Positions 1 to 8,547 of a stretch of DNA of 64,000 nucleotides are shown here, in pieces. Within the stretch, counting starts at the first letter, position 1. The number at the start of each line of letters is the position of its first letter. The stretch covers positions 62,001 through 126,000 of the forward strand of contig CAVPXC010000018.1 in NCBI GenBank assembly GCA_963709505.1, given 5' to 3'. The notes below the pieces were generated by a model that was not told where the DNA came from, did not search any database, and worked only from the letters and a program-made list of their open reading frames with translations. The DNA comes from CAVPXC01 sp963709505. GTDB taxonomy: Bacteria; Chloroflexota; Anaerolineae; JAAEKA01. A program made the translations under genes and the position numbers.

Positions 1-1
1 G

Positions 2-235
2 CTTGGCGAGGCCGATGCGGGCATCGTCTATGCCTCGGACGTACTGGCCGCAGCGGACCTCATCACTATCGCCATCCCGGCGGAGGCAAACGTAGTGGCC
101 GAGTACCCGATTGCTGCGTTGGCGGGCGCGCCATCATCTGCTCAGGCGGCCGAGTTTGTCGATCTTGTGCTGTCGCCTGAGGGACAGTCGATCCTGAGGA
201 AATGGGGCTTCACATCCGTTGCACCATCAAACTGA
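2..235 (+). CDS. modA: Molybdate ABC transporter substrate-binding protein ModA (3' end only)
   Basis: Only the last 77 codons are in the window; the 5' part lies to the left. The frame reads ADAGIVYASDV near its start and ends with VLSPEGQSILRKWGF, the C-terminal pattern of ModA-type periplasmic binding proteins, in which the final segment closes lobe 2 of the molybdate/tungstate binding cleft. It would deliver oxyanion to the ModB permease encoded next. The stop codon lies 17 bases inside the start of modB, so the two genes overlap and are probably translationally coupled. Specificity for molybdate rather than tungstate cannot be judged from this fragment. Confidence 0.8.
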   Translation, partial: LGEADAGIVYASDVLAAADLITIAIPAEANVVAEYPIAALAGAPSSAQAAEFVDLVLSPEGQSILRKWGFTSVAPSN

Positions 236-1019
236 GCTCACCACGCGCGATCGATCGGTTTGGCTCTTTGTCCTTCCTGGCATGGGGCTGATTATGCTCT
301 TGGCGCTGCCGCTGCTGGCGTTGCTCTGGCGTGCGCTGGAGGAGGGGCTGCTGCACTATGCGCTGACGCCGATGGCACTTTCGGCTATGCGACTCAGCCT
401 TCTGACCAGCGGCCTCAGCCTGCTGATTTCGATCGTGACCGGCACGCCGCTGGCCTACGCCTTGGCCCGTTGGCGATTCCGCGGCCGGGCCGCGTTGGAG
501 CTGTTGATCGACCTGCCGATCGTACTGCCGCCGGCTGTGGCGGGCTTGGGGCTGCTGGTAGCCTTTGGCCGGCAAGGCCTCTTTGCTGCACCGTTGAACC
601 TGGTGGGCGTCAGTCTCCCTTTCACCACGGCTGCGGTCGTTTTGGCACAGACCTTTGTCTCAGCGCCGTTTTTCGTGCGTTCGGCGCGCATCGGTTTTGC
701 CGGTATCGATCCGCAGATCGAGGAGGCGGGTCACGTGGAAGGGGCGAATCAGTGGCAGCTTTTTCGCCACATCATGCTGCCGCTTGCCGGTCGGGCCCTG
801 TTGACCGGCGCAGTGCTGGCTTGGACGCGTGCGCTTGGCGAGTTTGGCGCGACCATTCTTTTTGCCGGCAACCTGCAAGGACGCACTCAGACGATGCCGT
901 TGGCCATCTACCTGGGCTTCGAGCGTAGCATTGGCGTGGCGCTGGCGTTGTCGGTGATGCTAATCGCTTCCTCGATTGGACTGTTGGCTATTGCGCGGCG
1001 GCTGGAAAACCGGCGCTAA
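219..1019 (+). CDS. modB: Molybdate ABC transporter permease ModB
   Basis: This 266-residue protein is the membrane channel subunit of a type I ABC importer for molybdate. The frame opens with TTG and overlaps the modA end by 17 bases. About six hydrophobic segments are visible, the first at residues 15-38. The cytoplasmic EAA loop, which docks on the ATPase, is at 168-190 (EEAGHVEGANQWQLFRHIML), followed by ALGEFGAT at 205-212 and the TQTMPLAIY motif at 224-231, all typical of ModB. No modC ATPase follows: the next gene is on the other strand, so the ATPase must be supplied elsewhere or be fused upstream of the window. Confidence 0.93.
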   Translation: MHHQTELTTRDRSVWLFVLPGMGLIMLLALPLLALLWRALEEGLLHYALTPMALSAMRLSLLTSGLSLLISIVTGTPLAYALARWRFRGRAALELLIDLPIVLPPAVAGLGLLVAFGRQGLFAAPLNLVGVSLPFTTAAVVLAQTFVSAPFFVRSARIGFAGIDPQIEEAGHVEGANQWQLFRHIMLPLAGRALLTGAVLAWTRALGEFGATILFAGNLQGRTQTMPLAIYLGFERSIGVALALSVMLIASSIGLLAIARRLENRR

Positions 1020-1976
1020 TCGAGCGCCGGCCAAAGGCTCTGTGCTTGACATAACGTTTCGGCGTAAGCGATAGCCAGCTCCCACCCGTGGCCGTGGTCT
1101 TCGATGCTCCACCAAGCCGACAGCACGGCCTGGGCGATTCCCCAGCCGTAGATTCGCTCGGAATCGAAGCCGAGGACCTCGCTTAGCTGTTCAACCCGCC
1201 GGGCTTGGATGCGAGCGAGCTCGGTCGGAGGCGGGAGCTGGGCGAACGGGTTGCGCAGCAACGCGCCCACCTCGTAGGCCGGTTCGCCGGCCACGCCTTG
1301 GGGGTCGATCACGAGCCACGGCTCTCGCCGAGCGGATAGGATGTTGAAATGATGCAGGTCGCCGTGCAGGAGCACCGGCTCGGCGGCGCGAGGCCAACAG
1401 CTCGTCGAAAAGGCGTTCGGCCTGGTCGACCAGGTTGGCGGGTAACGGACCGGTACCCCCGTGGTAGGTTTGGCGCAATCGCTCCAGGCCCATTGCCCAC
1501 TTGCTCACCGAAGGAAAGGGGTGGTCTGCCGGCAGCGGCTGCCACACCTGGCGCATCACCTGGGCGGCGATCAGTGTGGCCTGGGCGTCGTCCTCCAGGC
1601 TAGCCAGGGTCGTACCCGGCACCAATCGTTCGAGCAAGAGGACGCCTTCCTCGGTATCTGATTCCAGGACGCGGGCCATGCCGTTGCCGTTGCACAGCTG
1701 CAGTGCGAGGATCTCGCAGCTGCGAGCGGGAGTCGGCAAACCGGCCTTGAGCACGGCCGGGCTTCCATCGGCGCGAATGGCCGGCGCGACGTAGTGGTAC
1801 GACAGTGCAAAGGGTGGCAGGAGCCTTATTGACCAGCGACGCGCGTAGTCAATCAACAAAGCTGGCAAAGCGCTGAGCCATCCCTGGCCGGCCTCGCCGT
1901 GGACGTCAAAGACCGTGCGGGCAAACGCTGCGCCGTTGTCGGCTAACCCGATAAACGGATCCAAATCGAGGGTCAT
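1016..1976 (-). pseudogene. APH(6)/hydroxyurea-type small-molecule kinase, frameshifted
   Basis: The two halves together match the streptomycin 6-phosphotransferase / hydroxyurea kinase family, which phosphorylates aminoglycosides or related small molecules in the cytosol. The N-terminal frame (MTLDLDPFIG from ATG 1976) carries the nucleotide-binding lobe, with PAVLKAGLP and GVLLLERLVPG. The C-terminal frame carries the catalytic loop HGDLHHFNIL and VIDPQGVAGEPAYEVG with the metal-binding aspartate. The frame breaks at about 1379-1391 and joining needs removal of one base. A weak AGGG precedes ATG 1976; the frame also opens further upstream at 2012. Its 3' end touches the modB stop (convergent). 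Substrate cannot be inferred, and resistance should not be assumed. Confidence 0.8.
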
Positions 1977-2000
1977 AAATACCCTGTAAACCAAGTCTCT

Positions 2001-2142
2001 GCGTGGTGTCACCCTGAGTTTTCGATCCCGCGCAGCGGGATGCGCCGGTCAAAAAACTCAGGGAGTTTCTAGGTAGGCTCGGCGAAGGGGACCTGCTCTG
2101 CAAGACGGAGACCCTTCGCCGAGCCTCAGGGTGACACCACGC
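2001..2142. repeat. Nested inverted repeat, GGCTCGGCGAAGG hairpin family, copy 1
   Basis: Outer arms GCGTGGTGTCACCCTGAG (2001-2018) and its reverse complement (2125-2142) enclose a second hairpin at 2075-2126 with GGCTCGGCGAAGG / CCTTCGCCGAGCC arms. The same inner hairpin recurs at 9853-9976. It fills the 200-base gap between two leftward genes. Confidence 0.75.
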
Positions 2143-2205
2143 AAGGACCAATTTTACAAAGTGATGAAGGAGCCGAGGCGGAATAGTTACGCGAAATGAA
2201 TCGTC

Positions 2206-3544
2206 TCAGCGTATCCCGGTATCGATTTCCACGTCCAATGTCGTGGCGTGGCCCGCCGTGATCTGGACTTTTGCCGGCACGTCCTTGCTCTTGTCGATGC
2301 CAGCGCGGACGATATCCACAACGTAGGTGCCGGGCGGCAATGTCGCCGTGTAGTTGCCATCCGGGCCGATCCGAACTCTGGCGACCTGAGTGTGGCCATC
2401 GGCCGCGTAGACCACGATCTGCCGGGCAGCATAGACCTCGGGTGGAACCACTGGTGTGGGCTCGTCGATGCGGATCACCGGCTGCAGCGGGCCGATGTTG
2501 ACGTGACCTTGCAGTGTGCCCGTGGCGGCTTTTTGCTCGATCTGCCCCGTGGCGGCGTTCATTTTGACACGTTGGCCGTTCTGGTCCTGCAAGACGATGG
2601 TGGATGGCTCCGGCCATTCGGCCGTCATCAGGAGCCGATTATCGTCCTCGACCAGGGGGCTGGCTTCAAACGTTGTCAGGTCGACCTGTACGATCGAGGT
2701 GGACCGGGCCCAGCTCGCCCGAGCATGGGTTGTTTGCGATCGTCAGCGCTAGCTTGTCACCATCTTGCGACCAGACGATGTTGCCGGCTTGCCAGTTGGG
2801 ATCGCTTGCGGGCAGTTTGACTTCATTCTCCGCACCATTGGCCAAGTCGCGCACGACGAGCGGGCGGCCCTCAGCCCAGCTCAGGTAAGCGAGCGTCGTC
2901 TCGTCGGGGGAGAGCGAGAGCCATAGGCCCACTGGCTCGACAATCTGCGTTACTTTGCCGTTGCTCAGATCGACACGCTGGAGATCGGGGCCATTGACGA
3001 AAAGCGCGCAGCCGTCGGGCACGGGCTCGTTGGTGACATAAAGATACCTGCCATCGCGCGACCAATGAAAGGGCCGTGGCAGCGTATAGCCGAGGCCGTA
3101 CTGCGCCCATTCGTCAACCACAGTCCAGCGAGACGTTCTGGCAACGTCTGTGACGGTCAAATTCGTGTAGTAACGGTCGCCGGTTTTCGGTGTAGCAACC
3201 GTCATCTCGGCCACCCACCGGCCATTCGGCGACGCGACGGTGGATGTAGCGAAGTCCATCACGCGCGCTATCCGGAGTGGAGACTGGGGTCGCAGTGGCA
3301 GGCCAAAACCTCTGTCGTAACGGCTTTGGCTGTTGGAGGTCGCAGCGGCAGGCGAAACCTCTGTTGTTTCTGTAGTGGCTTCAGAGGTCGCAGTGGCTGG
3401 GGTAACCTCTTTTGTAACAGCCGTGGCTTTGGGGTTTGCATCCGGCAAAGGGGCTGGCGTCGAGCAGGCCGCTAAGAGCGCAGATCCTGCGATCAACAGA
3501 CCAGTAATGACTCTAACCGATGGTCGCATGCGGAACTCACTCAT
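2206..3544 (-). pseudogene. Secreted lipoprotein with WD40/TolB-like propeller and Ig-like C-terminal domain, frameshifted
   Basis: The start ATG 3544 is preceded by GGAGG at a good distance. The first 25 residues form a lipoprotein signal ending in the lipobox LLAAC. A Thr/Ala/Glu-rich stalk of about 50 residues follows, then TolB/PD40-like beta-propeller repeats (PNGRWVAEMTV, WSRDGRYLYVTNE, LSPDETTLAYLSW, WSQDGDKLALTIA). The frame breaks near 2690-2715. The other frame resumes as SIVQVDLTTFEASPL and ends with a carboxypeptidase-regulatory-like fold (GPDGNYTATLPPGTYVVDI). One extra base explains the break. Likely an outer-face lipoprotein of unknown ligand. Its start overlaps the stop of the small upstream frame by ATGA. 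Confidence 0.7.
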
Positions 3545-3716
3545 GGCAGAGGACCTCCGCGCGGCTCGAACAGTTGATACCACTTCTTCCGGCTGAGTTC
3601 GACGTCGTCGGCAAGACAGCTCGCGGCCATTTGCTCGCGCCGGCCGCATTGCCCATGCAGTCGTAGGCGATGCGCGAGACCCTGCGATCGGTATGCAGAA
3701 CCTTATAGACGTTCAC
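3541..3716 (-). pseudogene. Small unknown protein upstream of and coupled to the lipoprotein, frameshifted
   Basis: A GTG at 3716 with AGGAG eight bases before it opens a frame MNVYKVLHTDRRVSRIAYDC. About 25 codons later the coding character moves to another frame, which reads LADDVELSRKKWYQLFEPRG and stops with a TGA that overlaps the lipoprotein ATG (ATGA). The coupling and the charged, helical-looking C-terminus suggest a real small protein of roughly 58 residues carrying one missing base near 3610-3650. I do not recognise the family. Confidence 0.35.
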
Positions 3717-3781
3717 TGTTGTCTCCTAGCGACTTGATGATTTGTCCACTCACGGGGCAGGGGGATGATAAACGGCTCGGC

Positions 3782-4081
3782 TCAGTCGATGAGCTCGATC
3801 TCGTAATCCACCAGTTCGGCGTCAATTCGCCAGCGCTCGACGCTCTCCACGATCTTCATGAGCAGGCCGTGGGCATAGTCCTTGTCGGACGAGACGCACG
3901 CGACGCCGATGACGGCATTGCGCAGGCTGTCTTGCTGATCCACCTCCGCCACCGACACGTTGTACTCGCTGCGCAGCCGGGCGATCAACGGCTTGATCAC
4001 GCTGCGCTTGCCCTTCAGAGAGTCGTTCATTGCGATGTGAAGCTCGATTGTTGCGACGCCGATTACCATACTATCTTTCAC
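3782..4081 (-). CDS. DUF503 family protein (YlxP-like)
   Basis: 99 residues matching the DUF503/YlxP family throughout: VIGVATIELHIAMNDSLKGKRSVIKPLIARLR then FNVSVAEV-like NVSVAEVDQQDSLRNAVIGVACVSSD and a C-terminal LVDYEIELID. Members are small ferredoxin-fold proteins often encoded near nusA-infB-rbfA and suspected to act around ribosome maturation, but the role is unproven. Here the neighbour is amrB instead. ATG 4081 and ATG 4069 are both possible starts; neither has a clear Shine-Dalgarno, and the upstream bases are made of GTGAGATA-type tandem repeats. Confidence 0.85.
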   Translation of the reverse strand: MKDSMVIGVATIELHIAMNDSLKGKRSVIKPLIARLRSEYNVSVAEVDQQDSLRNAVIGVACVSSDKDYAHGLLMKIVESVERWRIDAELVDYEIELID

Positions 4082-4106
4082 TATCTCACTTCCGCACTAT
4101 CTCACT
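4065..4106. repeat. GTGAGATA-type 8-bp repeats overlapping a stop codon and a start region
   Basis: Read leftward, the sequence contains GTGAGATAGTG twice around TGCGGAA, the same unit and spacer as the large inverted repeat at 17011-17095. The first unit supplies the TAG stop of amrB (…ACA GTG AGA TAG), and the rest forms the leader of the DUF503 gene. Confidence 0.6.
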
Positions 4107-4906
4107 GTATACGCTACCGCCGCATATCCGACAACCCGGTATCGATCGCCGCCGGTGTCGCCGGAATTACGATAGTCCAGCAGGGTGGGGCGCCAGCCCT
4201 TGAGCTGCGCCAGATGCATCAGAATGAGAATCGGCTGCAGGCCGCAGGCTTCGCCCAGGGCCGCAGCCTCGATATCGCCGGCCAGCACCGCTTCCAGAAA
4301 ACTACGGTCCAGAGTTTGAGCCTGTTCATAGGTGTGAAAGTGGCTCAGGTCGGAGCTGACCACCACCAAGTCGTCGGGGCCGAGGCGGACGGCCAGGTCG
4401 GCGGCGATCCGCTCCAACGGTGGTTCGCCGCATAGCATTGCCACGAGCTCGAAATCGCCCAACACGGTCTGTAAGAAAGGCAACTCAACCTCCAGGCAGT
4501 GCTCCGGCTCGTGAGCAAGTGCCAAAGGCTGATAGGTGCGCCCGTCGTGTGCCAGCTCTGCAATGGCTGCCTGGTTCTGAGTCGCATCGCCCAGCGGAGT
4601 ACGGAAGCAGTCGTAGGGAGCAAGGGCAATGCTGTTCACGAAGACATAGTGCGCCGGCCCCAAAAGGTAGACCGTGCGGCGCCCGTCGTGCGGTAATTGC
4701 TGAAGCTGCCGGAACCCGCTGGCCGCGATCGGCCCGGAGTAGCGATAGCCGGCATGGGGCGCGATCAGCGCCTGCACCGGCGGCAGGTCGACCTGCTTCG
4801 CCTCGGCCAGCATGCGATCGACTTCCGCCTGCAGCCGCTCAGCCCGGCAAGGGTAAAACGTGCCGGCGACGGCAGGGTGGCGGATTGTGAGTTTGCTTTC
4901 GGCCAT
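4097..4906 (-). CDS. amrB: AmmeMemoRadiSam system protein B (MEMO1 family)
   Basis: About 269 residues from ATG 4906, chosen because GAGGAG lies nine bases upstream; the open frame continues further up only through repeat DNA. The protein is a MEMO1-family member: RHPAVAGTFYP at the N-terminus, APHAGYRYSGPIAASGF with the conserved His, LGPAHYV, HEPEHCLEVELPFLQ, VVVSSDLSHFHTYEQA and DGDRYRVVGYAA-like GGDRYRVVGYAA at the end. The fold resembles non-haem-iron dioxygenases. The conserved His and Cys residues bind metal in homologues. It lies downstream of the radical SAM partner amrS on the same strand, separated only by a mirrored tandem repeat. The third partner (AMMECR1/AmrA) is not in the window. 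Confidence 0.9.
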   Translation of the reverse strand: MAESKLTIRHPAVAGTFYPCRAERLQAEVDRMLAEAKQVDLPPVQALIAPHAGYRYSGPIAASGFRQLQQLPHDGRRTVYLLGPAHYVFVNSIALAPYDCFRTPLGDATQNQAAIAELAHDGRTYQPLALAHEPEHCLEVELPFLQTVLGDFELVAMLCGEPPLERIAADLAVRLGPDDLVVVSSDLSHFHTYEQAQTLDRSFLEAVLAGDIEAAALGEACGLQPILILMHLAQLKGWRPTLLDYRNSGDTGGDRYRVVGYAAVAYTVR

Positions 4907-4923
4907 AGGATGTCTCCTCGGAG

Positions 4924-5008
4924 AATGGTCAATTGTGAATTGTGAATTGTCGATTGTCAATGACTCCGCCATTGACAATCGACAATTCACAATTCACAAT
5001 TGACCATT
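4924..5008. repeat. Perfect 39-bp inverted repeat built from 7-bp tandem repeats
   Basis: Left arm 4924-4962 and right arm 4970-5008 are exact reverse complements with a 7-base loop. Each arm contains AATTGTG twice, then AATTGTC and GATTGTC. It fills the gap between amrS and amrB and ends 18 bases before the amrB start (leftward). It would form a very stable hairpin in the transcript. Confidence 0.9.
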
Positions 5009-5010
5009 GC

Positions 5011-6033
5011 TCAGCGCCACACGCCCGGAATCCTCGCACCGCATGCGTCGCATACCCCTGGCTCTCGCCAGTGGATCGTCACGTTGTACCAGTTTCGGCT
5101 GATTAGCAGTTGTCCGCAGGCCGGGCAGTGGGTCGCTTCGCGTAGGCTGTCGCGAACGTTTCCGACATAGACGTAGCGCAGCCCGGCCTCAATTCCAATC
5201 TCCCAGGCCCGCATCAACGTGCGATGGGATGTCGCCGGCCGGTCCAGCATCTGGTGCTCCGGGTGAAATGCCGAGAGATGCCAGGGCAGGTCGGGCGAGA
5301 CGCTGGCTAACCACGCCGCCATGTCCCGCAGCTCTGCCTCCGAGTCGTTCAGCCCGGGGATGAGCAGGGTCGTAATCTCGATCCAGGTCCGCGTGTTGCG
5401 GGCAATGTGCTCGATGTTGCGCAGAACGGGCTTCAATCGCGTGCCGCAAACCTCGCGATAGAACCGATCGGTGAACGCCTTGAGGTCGAGGTTGATTGCG
5501 TCCAGATACGGTTCGATCATCGCCAGGGCGGCCAGCGTCTCGAACCCGCTGCTGACGAACACGTTGCGGATGCCCTGCGCGTGAGCCAGTTTGGCCGTGT
5601 CGTAGGCGTACTCGAAAAAGACCGTCGGTTCGTTGTAGGTGTAGGCCAACATAGGGATGCCGCGTTGACGGCAGGTGGCCACCAGGTCCGCCGGAAGCGC
5701 TTGCTGCCCGTTGTAACCGGACGGGTCTGCCAAGTCGCCGGCTTGGCTGATCTCCCAGTTCTGGCAGAATTGGCAGGTGAAGTTGCAGCCCACCGTGCCC
5801 ACGGAGAGGATTCGCTGGGTGGGTAGGAAGTGGAAGAGCGGTTTTTTTTCGATCGGGTCAACGTGCAGTGCAGCCGCTTCACCGTAGACGATCAGATAGA
5901 ACGCGCCGTCGTAGTTACGGCGCACGCCGCACTTGCCCATCCCGCCCGGCTCGATCGCACAGAAGTGCTCGCAGGCGGTGCATTGGACGTACTGCTTCTT
6001 GAGGTGTTTGACCAGGGAGGCTTCTTGTAGCAT
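5011..6033 (-). CDS. amrS: AmmeMemoRadiSam system radical SAM enzyme
   Basis: 340 residues from ATG 6033 (GAGG 11 bases upstream; a GTG at 6042 is also in frame but too close to it). The radical SAM cluster motif is CNFTCQFCQNW, binding a 4Fe-4S cluster that cleaves S-adenosylmethionine. An N-terminal CTACEHFC…CGVR motif, AYTYNEPTVFFEY, NLDLKAF, TLLIPGLNDS and a C-terminal zinc-ribbon-like pair CPACG / CDACG complete the AmmeMemoRadiSam pattern. The family is related to pyruvate formate-lyase activating enzymes; its substrate is unknown. It is the first gene of a leftward group with amrB and DUF503, and a consensus promoter lies 40-70 bases upstream. Confidence 0.92.
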   Translation of the reverse strand: MLQEASLVKHLKKQYVQCTACEHFCAIEPGGMGKCGVRRNYDGAFYLIVYGEAAALHVDPIEKKPLFHFLPTQRILSVGTVGCNFTCQFCQNWEISQAGDLADPSGYNGQQALPADLVATCRQRGIPMLAYTYNEPTVFFEYAYDTAKLAHAQGIRNVFVSSGFETLAALAMIEPYLDAINLDLKAFTDRFYREVCGTRLKPVLRNIEHIARNTRTWIEITTLLIPGLNDSEAELRDMAAWLASVSPDLPWHLSAFHPEHQMLDRPATSHRTLMRAWEIGIEAGLRYVYVGNVRDSLREATHCPACGQLLISRNWYNVTIHWREPGVCDACGARIPGVWR

Positions 6034-6076
6034 TGTCGACACTTCCTCTTAACGCAAGTGCAACTCCAATAGCTCC

Positions 6077-6105
6077 ATTATATCAGCAGACGCTGCCAAT
6101 TTCAA
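6077..6105 (-). promoter_or_regulatory. Sigma-70-type promoter for amrS-amrB
   Basis: On the minus strand, TTGAAA (6105-6100), a 17-base spacer and TATAAT (6082-6077). The start codon of amrS is about 44 bases downstream. Confidence 0.7.
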
Positions 6106-6230
6106 GCCCTGGGCGCGTCTCGTGCCTGTAACTTGTGGGGCCGATGCACGTATAATGAAGTGAATGAGCGATCGCGCTCAGAATATTACATAGATTTAAC
6201 CGTGTTCACGAGAAACGAAGAGGACGAAAG

Positions 6231-6599
6231 ATGACTTTTCTTGGCAACCTGGTCTGGTTGATTTTCGGTGGGCTGCTTGCCGGGCTTGGCTACATCATCG
6301 GCGGGCTGGTGATGTGTCTCACGATTGTCGGCATCCCGTTTGGTGTGCAGAACATCAAGCTGGGCATCGCCACCTTCGCGCCGTTCGGCAAGGAAATCGT
6401 AGAGGTCACCGACGCCAACAGCCCGCTGCGGGTTTTGTTCAACATCTTGTGGCTCGTGCTGTTCGGCTGGGCCATCGCGGTGGCCCATCTTACTGCGGCG
6501 GTTCTGTTGGCAATCACAATCATTGGCATTCCCTTCGCCTTGCAGCACATCAAGCTGATTCCGTTGGCGCTTTTCCCCTTCGGACGCGATCTGCGCTGA
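6231..6599 (+). CDS. yccF: YccF-domain inner-membrane protein
   Basis: 122 residues, with GAGG placed seven bases before ATG 6231 and a TATAAT hexamer at 6151-6156. The protein has two copies of the YccF repeat: GYIIGGLVMCLTIVGIPFGVQNIKLG and AHLTAAVLLAITIIGIPFALQHIKL, each a hydrophobic helix followed by the [IV]GIPFxxQxxKL signature. Four hydrophobic stretches are expected to span the cytoplasmic membrane. The family is widespread, small and without a settled function. It stands alone and converges on the histidine kinase gene, the two being separated by paired hairpins. Confidence 0.9.
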   Translation: MTFLGNLVWLIFGGLLAGLGYIIGGLVMCLTIVGIPFGVQNIKLGIATFAPFGKEIVEVTDANSPLRVLFNILWLVLFGWAIAVAHLTAAVLLAITIIGIPFALQHIKLIPLALFPFGRDLR

Positions 6600-6623
6600 G
6601 CATCAAGAACGAGCTGTCACAAC

Positions 6624-6714
6624 AGAACGGTCCGGTCCCCGAAGACCGGACCGTTCTTACATGCGAGTGTAGTGGTTACCAGAACGGTCTAGTCTTCGGA
6701 GACCGGACCGTTCT
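6624..6714. terminator. Two tandem hairpins between convergent genes
   Basis: 6624-6657 folds AGAACGGTCCGGTC against its complement around a short loop, and 6681-6714 repeats nearly the same arms (AGAACGGTC…GACCGGACCGTTCT). They lie between yccF and the leftward kinase gene. They likely act as a bidirectional terminator, although only TTCTTA / TTCTCT tails follow. Confidence 0.6.
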
Positions 6715-6738
6715 CTTATGCCGACGCGCCCGATTTTG

Positions 6739-8371
6739 CTAAAGGGGAAGGTCGATGGTGAACCGACTGCCCTGAACGGGCTGGCTCTCGACCGTTACCG
6801 TTCCGCCATGGGCCTGGACGATGCCATGGACGATGGCCAGACCCAGGCCGCTGCCAGGCGTATCGACGCTGGCGCTGCCCCGATAGAAGCGCTCGAAGAT
6901 GTGCGGTTGATCGGCAGCCGTTACGCCGATGCCCGTGTCTTGCACCCAAATCCGTACTTGGTCGCCAGTCTGGCCGGCGCCGATCGTGACTGAGCCATCG
7001 GCCGGTGTGAACTTGAGCGCGTTATCCAACAGGTTCGTGAGGGCCATTTCCACTCGCGTCCGGTCGCAGCGACAAGAAATCGGTGGTTGGGGCACGTTGA
7101 TCGTCCATGACACGCTCTTGTCTTGCGCGGAAGTGCGGAATGGAGCAGCCGCAGACTCCATCAATTCACCCACGTCATGTTGCCCCAGGTCGAGGTCGAC
7201 CAGGCCGGCCTCCAAGCGCGTATAGGTTGAGCAGATTGCCGGTGATCCACTCCAGCCGCGCGATCTGCACCGCGCTCTCGGCCAGGAACTCGTCGATTGC
7301 GCTCGCGTCGCTGGCGGCCGGACCTTGCAGCAGCTCGTTGAAGCTCTTGAGCGCAGTGATCGGCGTGCGCAGCTCGTGAGAGGCGTCGCCGATGAAGCGG
7401 CGCAGCGCATCGCGCTCGGCTGCCAGTTCGGAGAAGCTGGTCTCTAGCCGCGCGGCCATCTCATTAAACTGCCTGGCGAGCTGGCCGATCTCGTCCTGGC
7501 CATGTACGGACGCTCGCACTGACAGATCGCCTGCGCTCATCTCGCCGGCTGCCGACGTCAGGTTGCTGATAGGCGCAGCCAGGCTGCGGCTGACCAGCAA
7601 GCCGGCGATGAAGGCCAGCAGCGCCGCGCCGATGCCGGCCAGGAAGATGGCCTTGCGCGCCGTGGCAAGCGACTGGGAGCTAAAGTCCAGTCCGCCGCTC
7701 AGCTCGACGTAGCCAAAAAGAGCGTTCTCAAGGCTCACCGGGCGCATCACTGCTCGGGTCGAGCGATTCGACCGCCCATCGCCTGCAACGGCTGTCGGCA
7801 ACGCCACAGCAGTGTCGGGCTGATCCACCGGCACGCGTCGCGTCTCGAAGACGACTCGGGATCCCCAAGGCGTATCGATGCGCCGGATCACCGTGTATTC
7901 GGTGCCGGGAGGCAGGTCACTCAAGGAGAGGGTGGTATCGGGGAGCATCCCGGGAAACAACTGCGCCTCGTCGACCGGAACGGCCAGGATGACGGGATCC
8001 TCACCCAGTCGCCCTGGATCCAGATCAGGAAACAAGTCCAACAGAGGACCCAGCCAGATATACTCGTAGTCTCTGTCCTGTAGGCCCGAATCGGCGATGA
8101 CGTTGCGCCGCGAATCCAGAATACGGATGCGTGCGTCGCTCATAAACGCCGAAGTGCGCGCCAGGTCTCGCACGGCCTGGCGGTTTTCTGCCTGCATCAG
8201 CGGCAGCGCCTGAAGCGCAATCGCATCTGCGTTGGTCTGGAGGTACTCGGTCTCCTGCGCGACCAGTTGTTGGCGGATCAGCGATAATGCAAGCACGCCG
8301 ATCAGGCCAACGGTTAGCAGGGTAACGAGCACGAAGCTGGCGACCAGCCGCCAGCGGATGGAGTGGAACAT
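6739..8371 (-). pseudogene. Sensor histidine kinase (HAMP, HisKA, HATPase), frameshifted
   Basis: The membrane kinase of a two-component system. The N-terminal frame (398 codons) has TM1 at about 8-30, an extracytoplasmic sensor of about 210 residues, TM2 at 241-261, HAMP at 262-315 and the phosphoacceptor His332 in FIGDASHELRTPITALKSF. The C-terminal frame supplies the ATPase: N-box NLLDNALKFTP, G1 DTGIGV, F-box FERFYRG and G2 GSGLGLAIVHG. One extra base near 7216-7220 splits the joint NLLNLY-RLEAG. The likely partner is the OmpR-type regulator at 10132-10830, with a three-PDZ secreted protein encoded between them. This arrangement suggests sensing of envelope state. Confidence 0.85.
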
Positions 8372-8456
8372 AGTTTATACAACGGCCATGTCGTACTCGG
8401 CATGGCCGTTGTCGGCATGGCTACCGGGCCGGCAGCCGGCACCTCGATGGATCAAA

Positions 8457-8511
8457 ACTCCTCGACAAGTCGAGGAGTCCGGTGTGTATCGGACTCCCGA
8501 ACTTGTTCGGG
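8457..8511. repeat. Double mini-palindrome element, copy 1
   Basis: ACTCCTCGAC-AA-GTCGAGGAGT (8457-8478) is followed by CCCGAAC-TT-GTTCGGG (8496-8511). The same pair, in the same order, recurs at 28154-28207. It lies between the PDZ gene and the kinase gene. Confidence 0.7.
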
Positions 8512-8547
8512 CATTATCAAAACAGCAGATTCGGAGCACCAGCTTCG

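Noticed and set aside
1016..1976. Antibiotic-resistance gene
   Set aside because: The kinase family includes many non-resistance members, the gene is in a chromosomal context without mobile elements, and its frame is broken here.
3719..4435. A 238-codon plus-strand frame across DUF503 and amrB
   Set aside because: It covers two well-supported genes on the other strand and has no recognisable domain.
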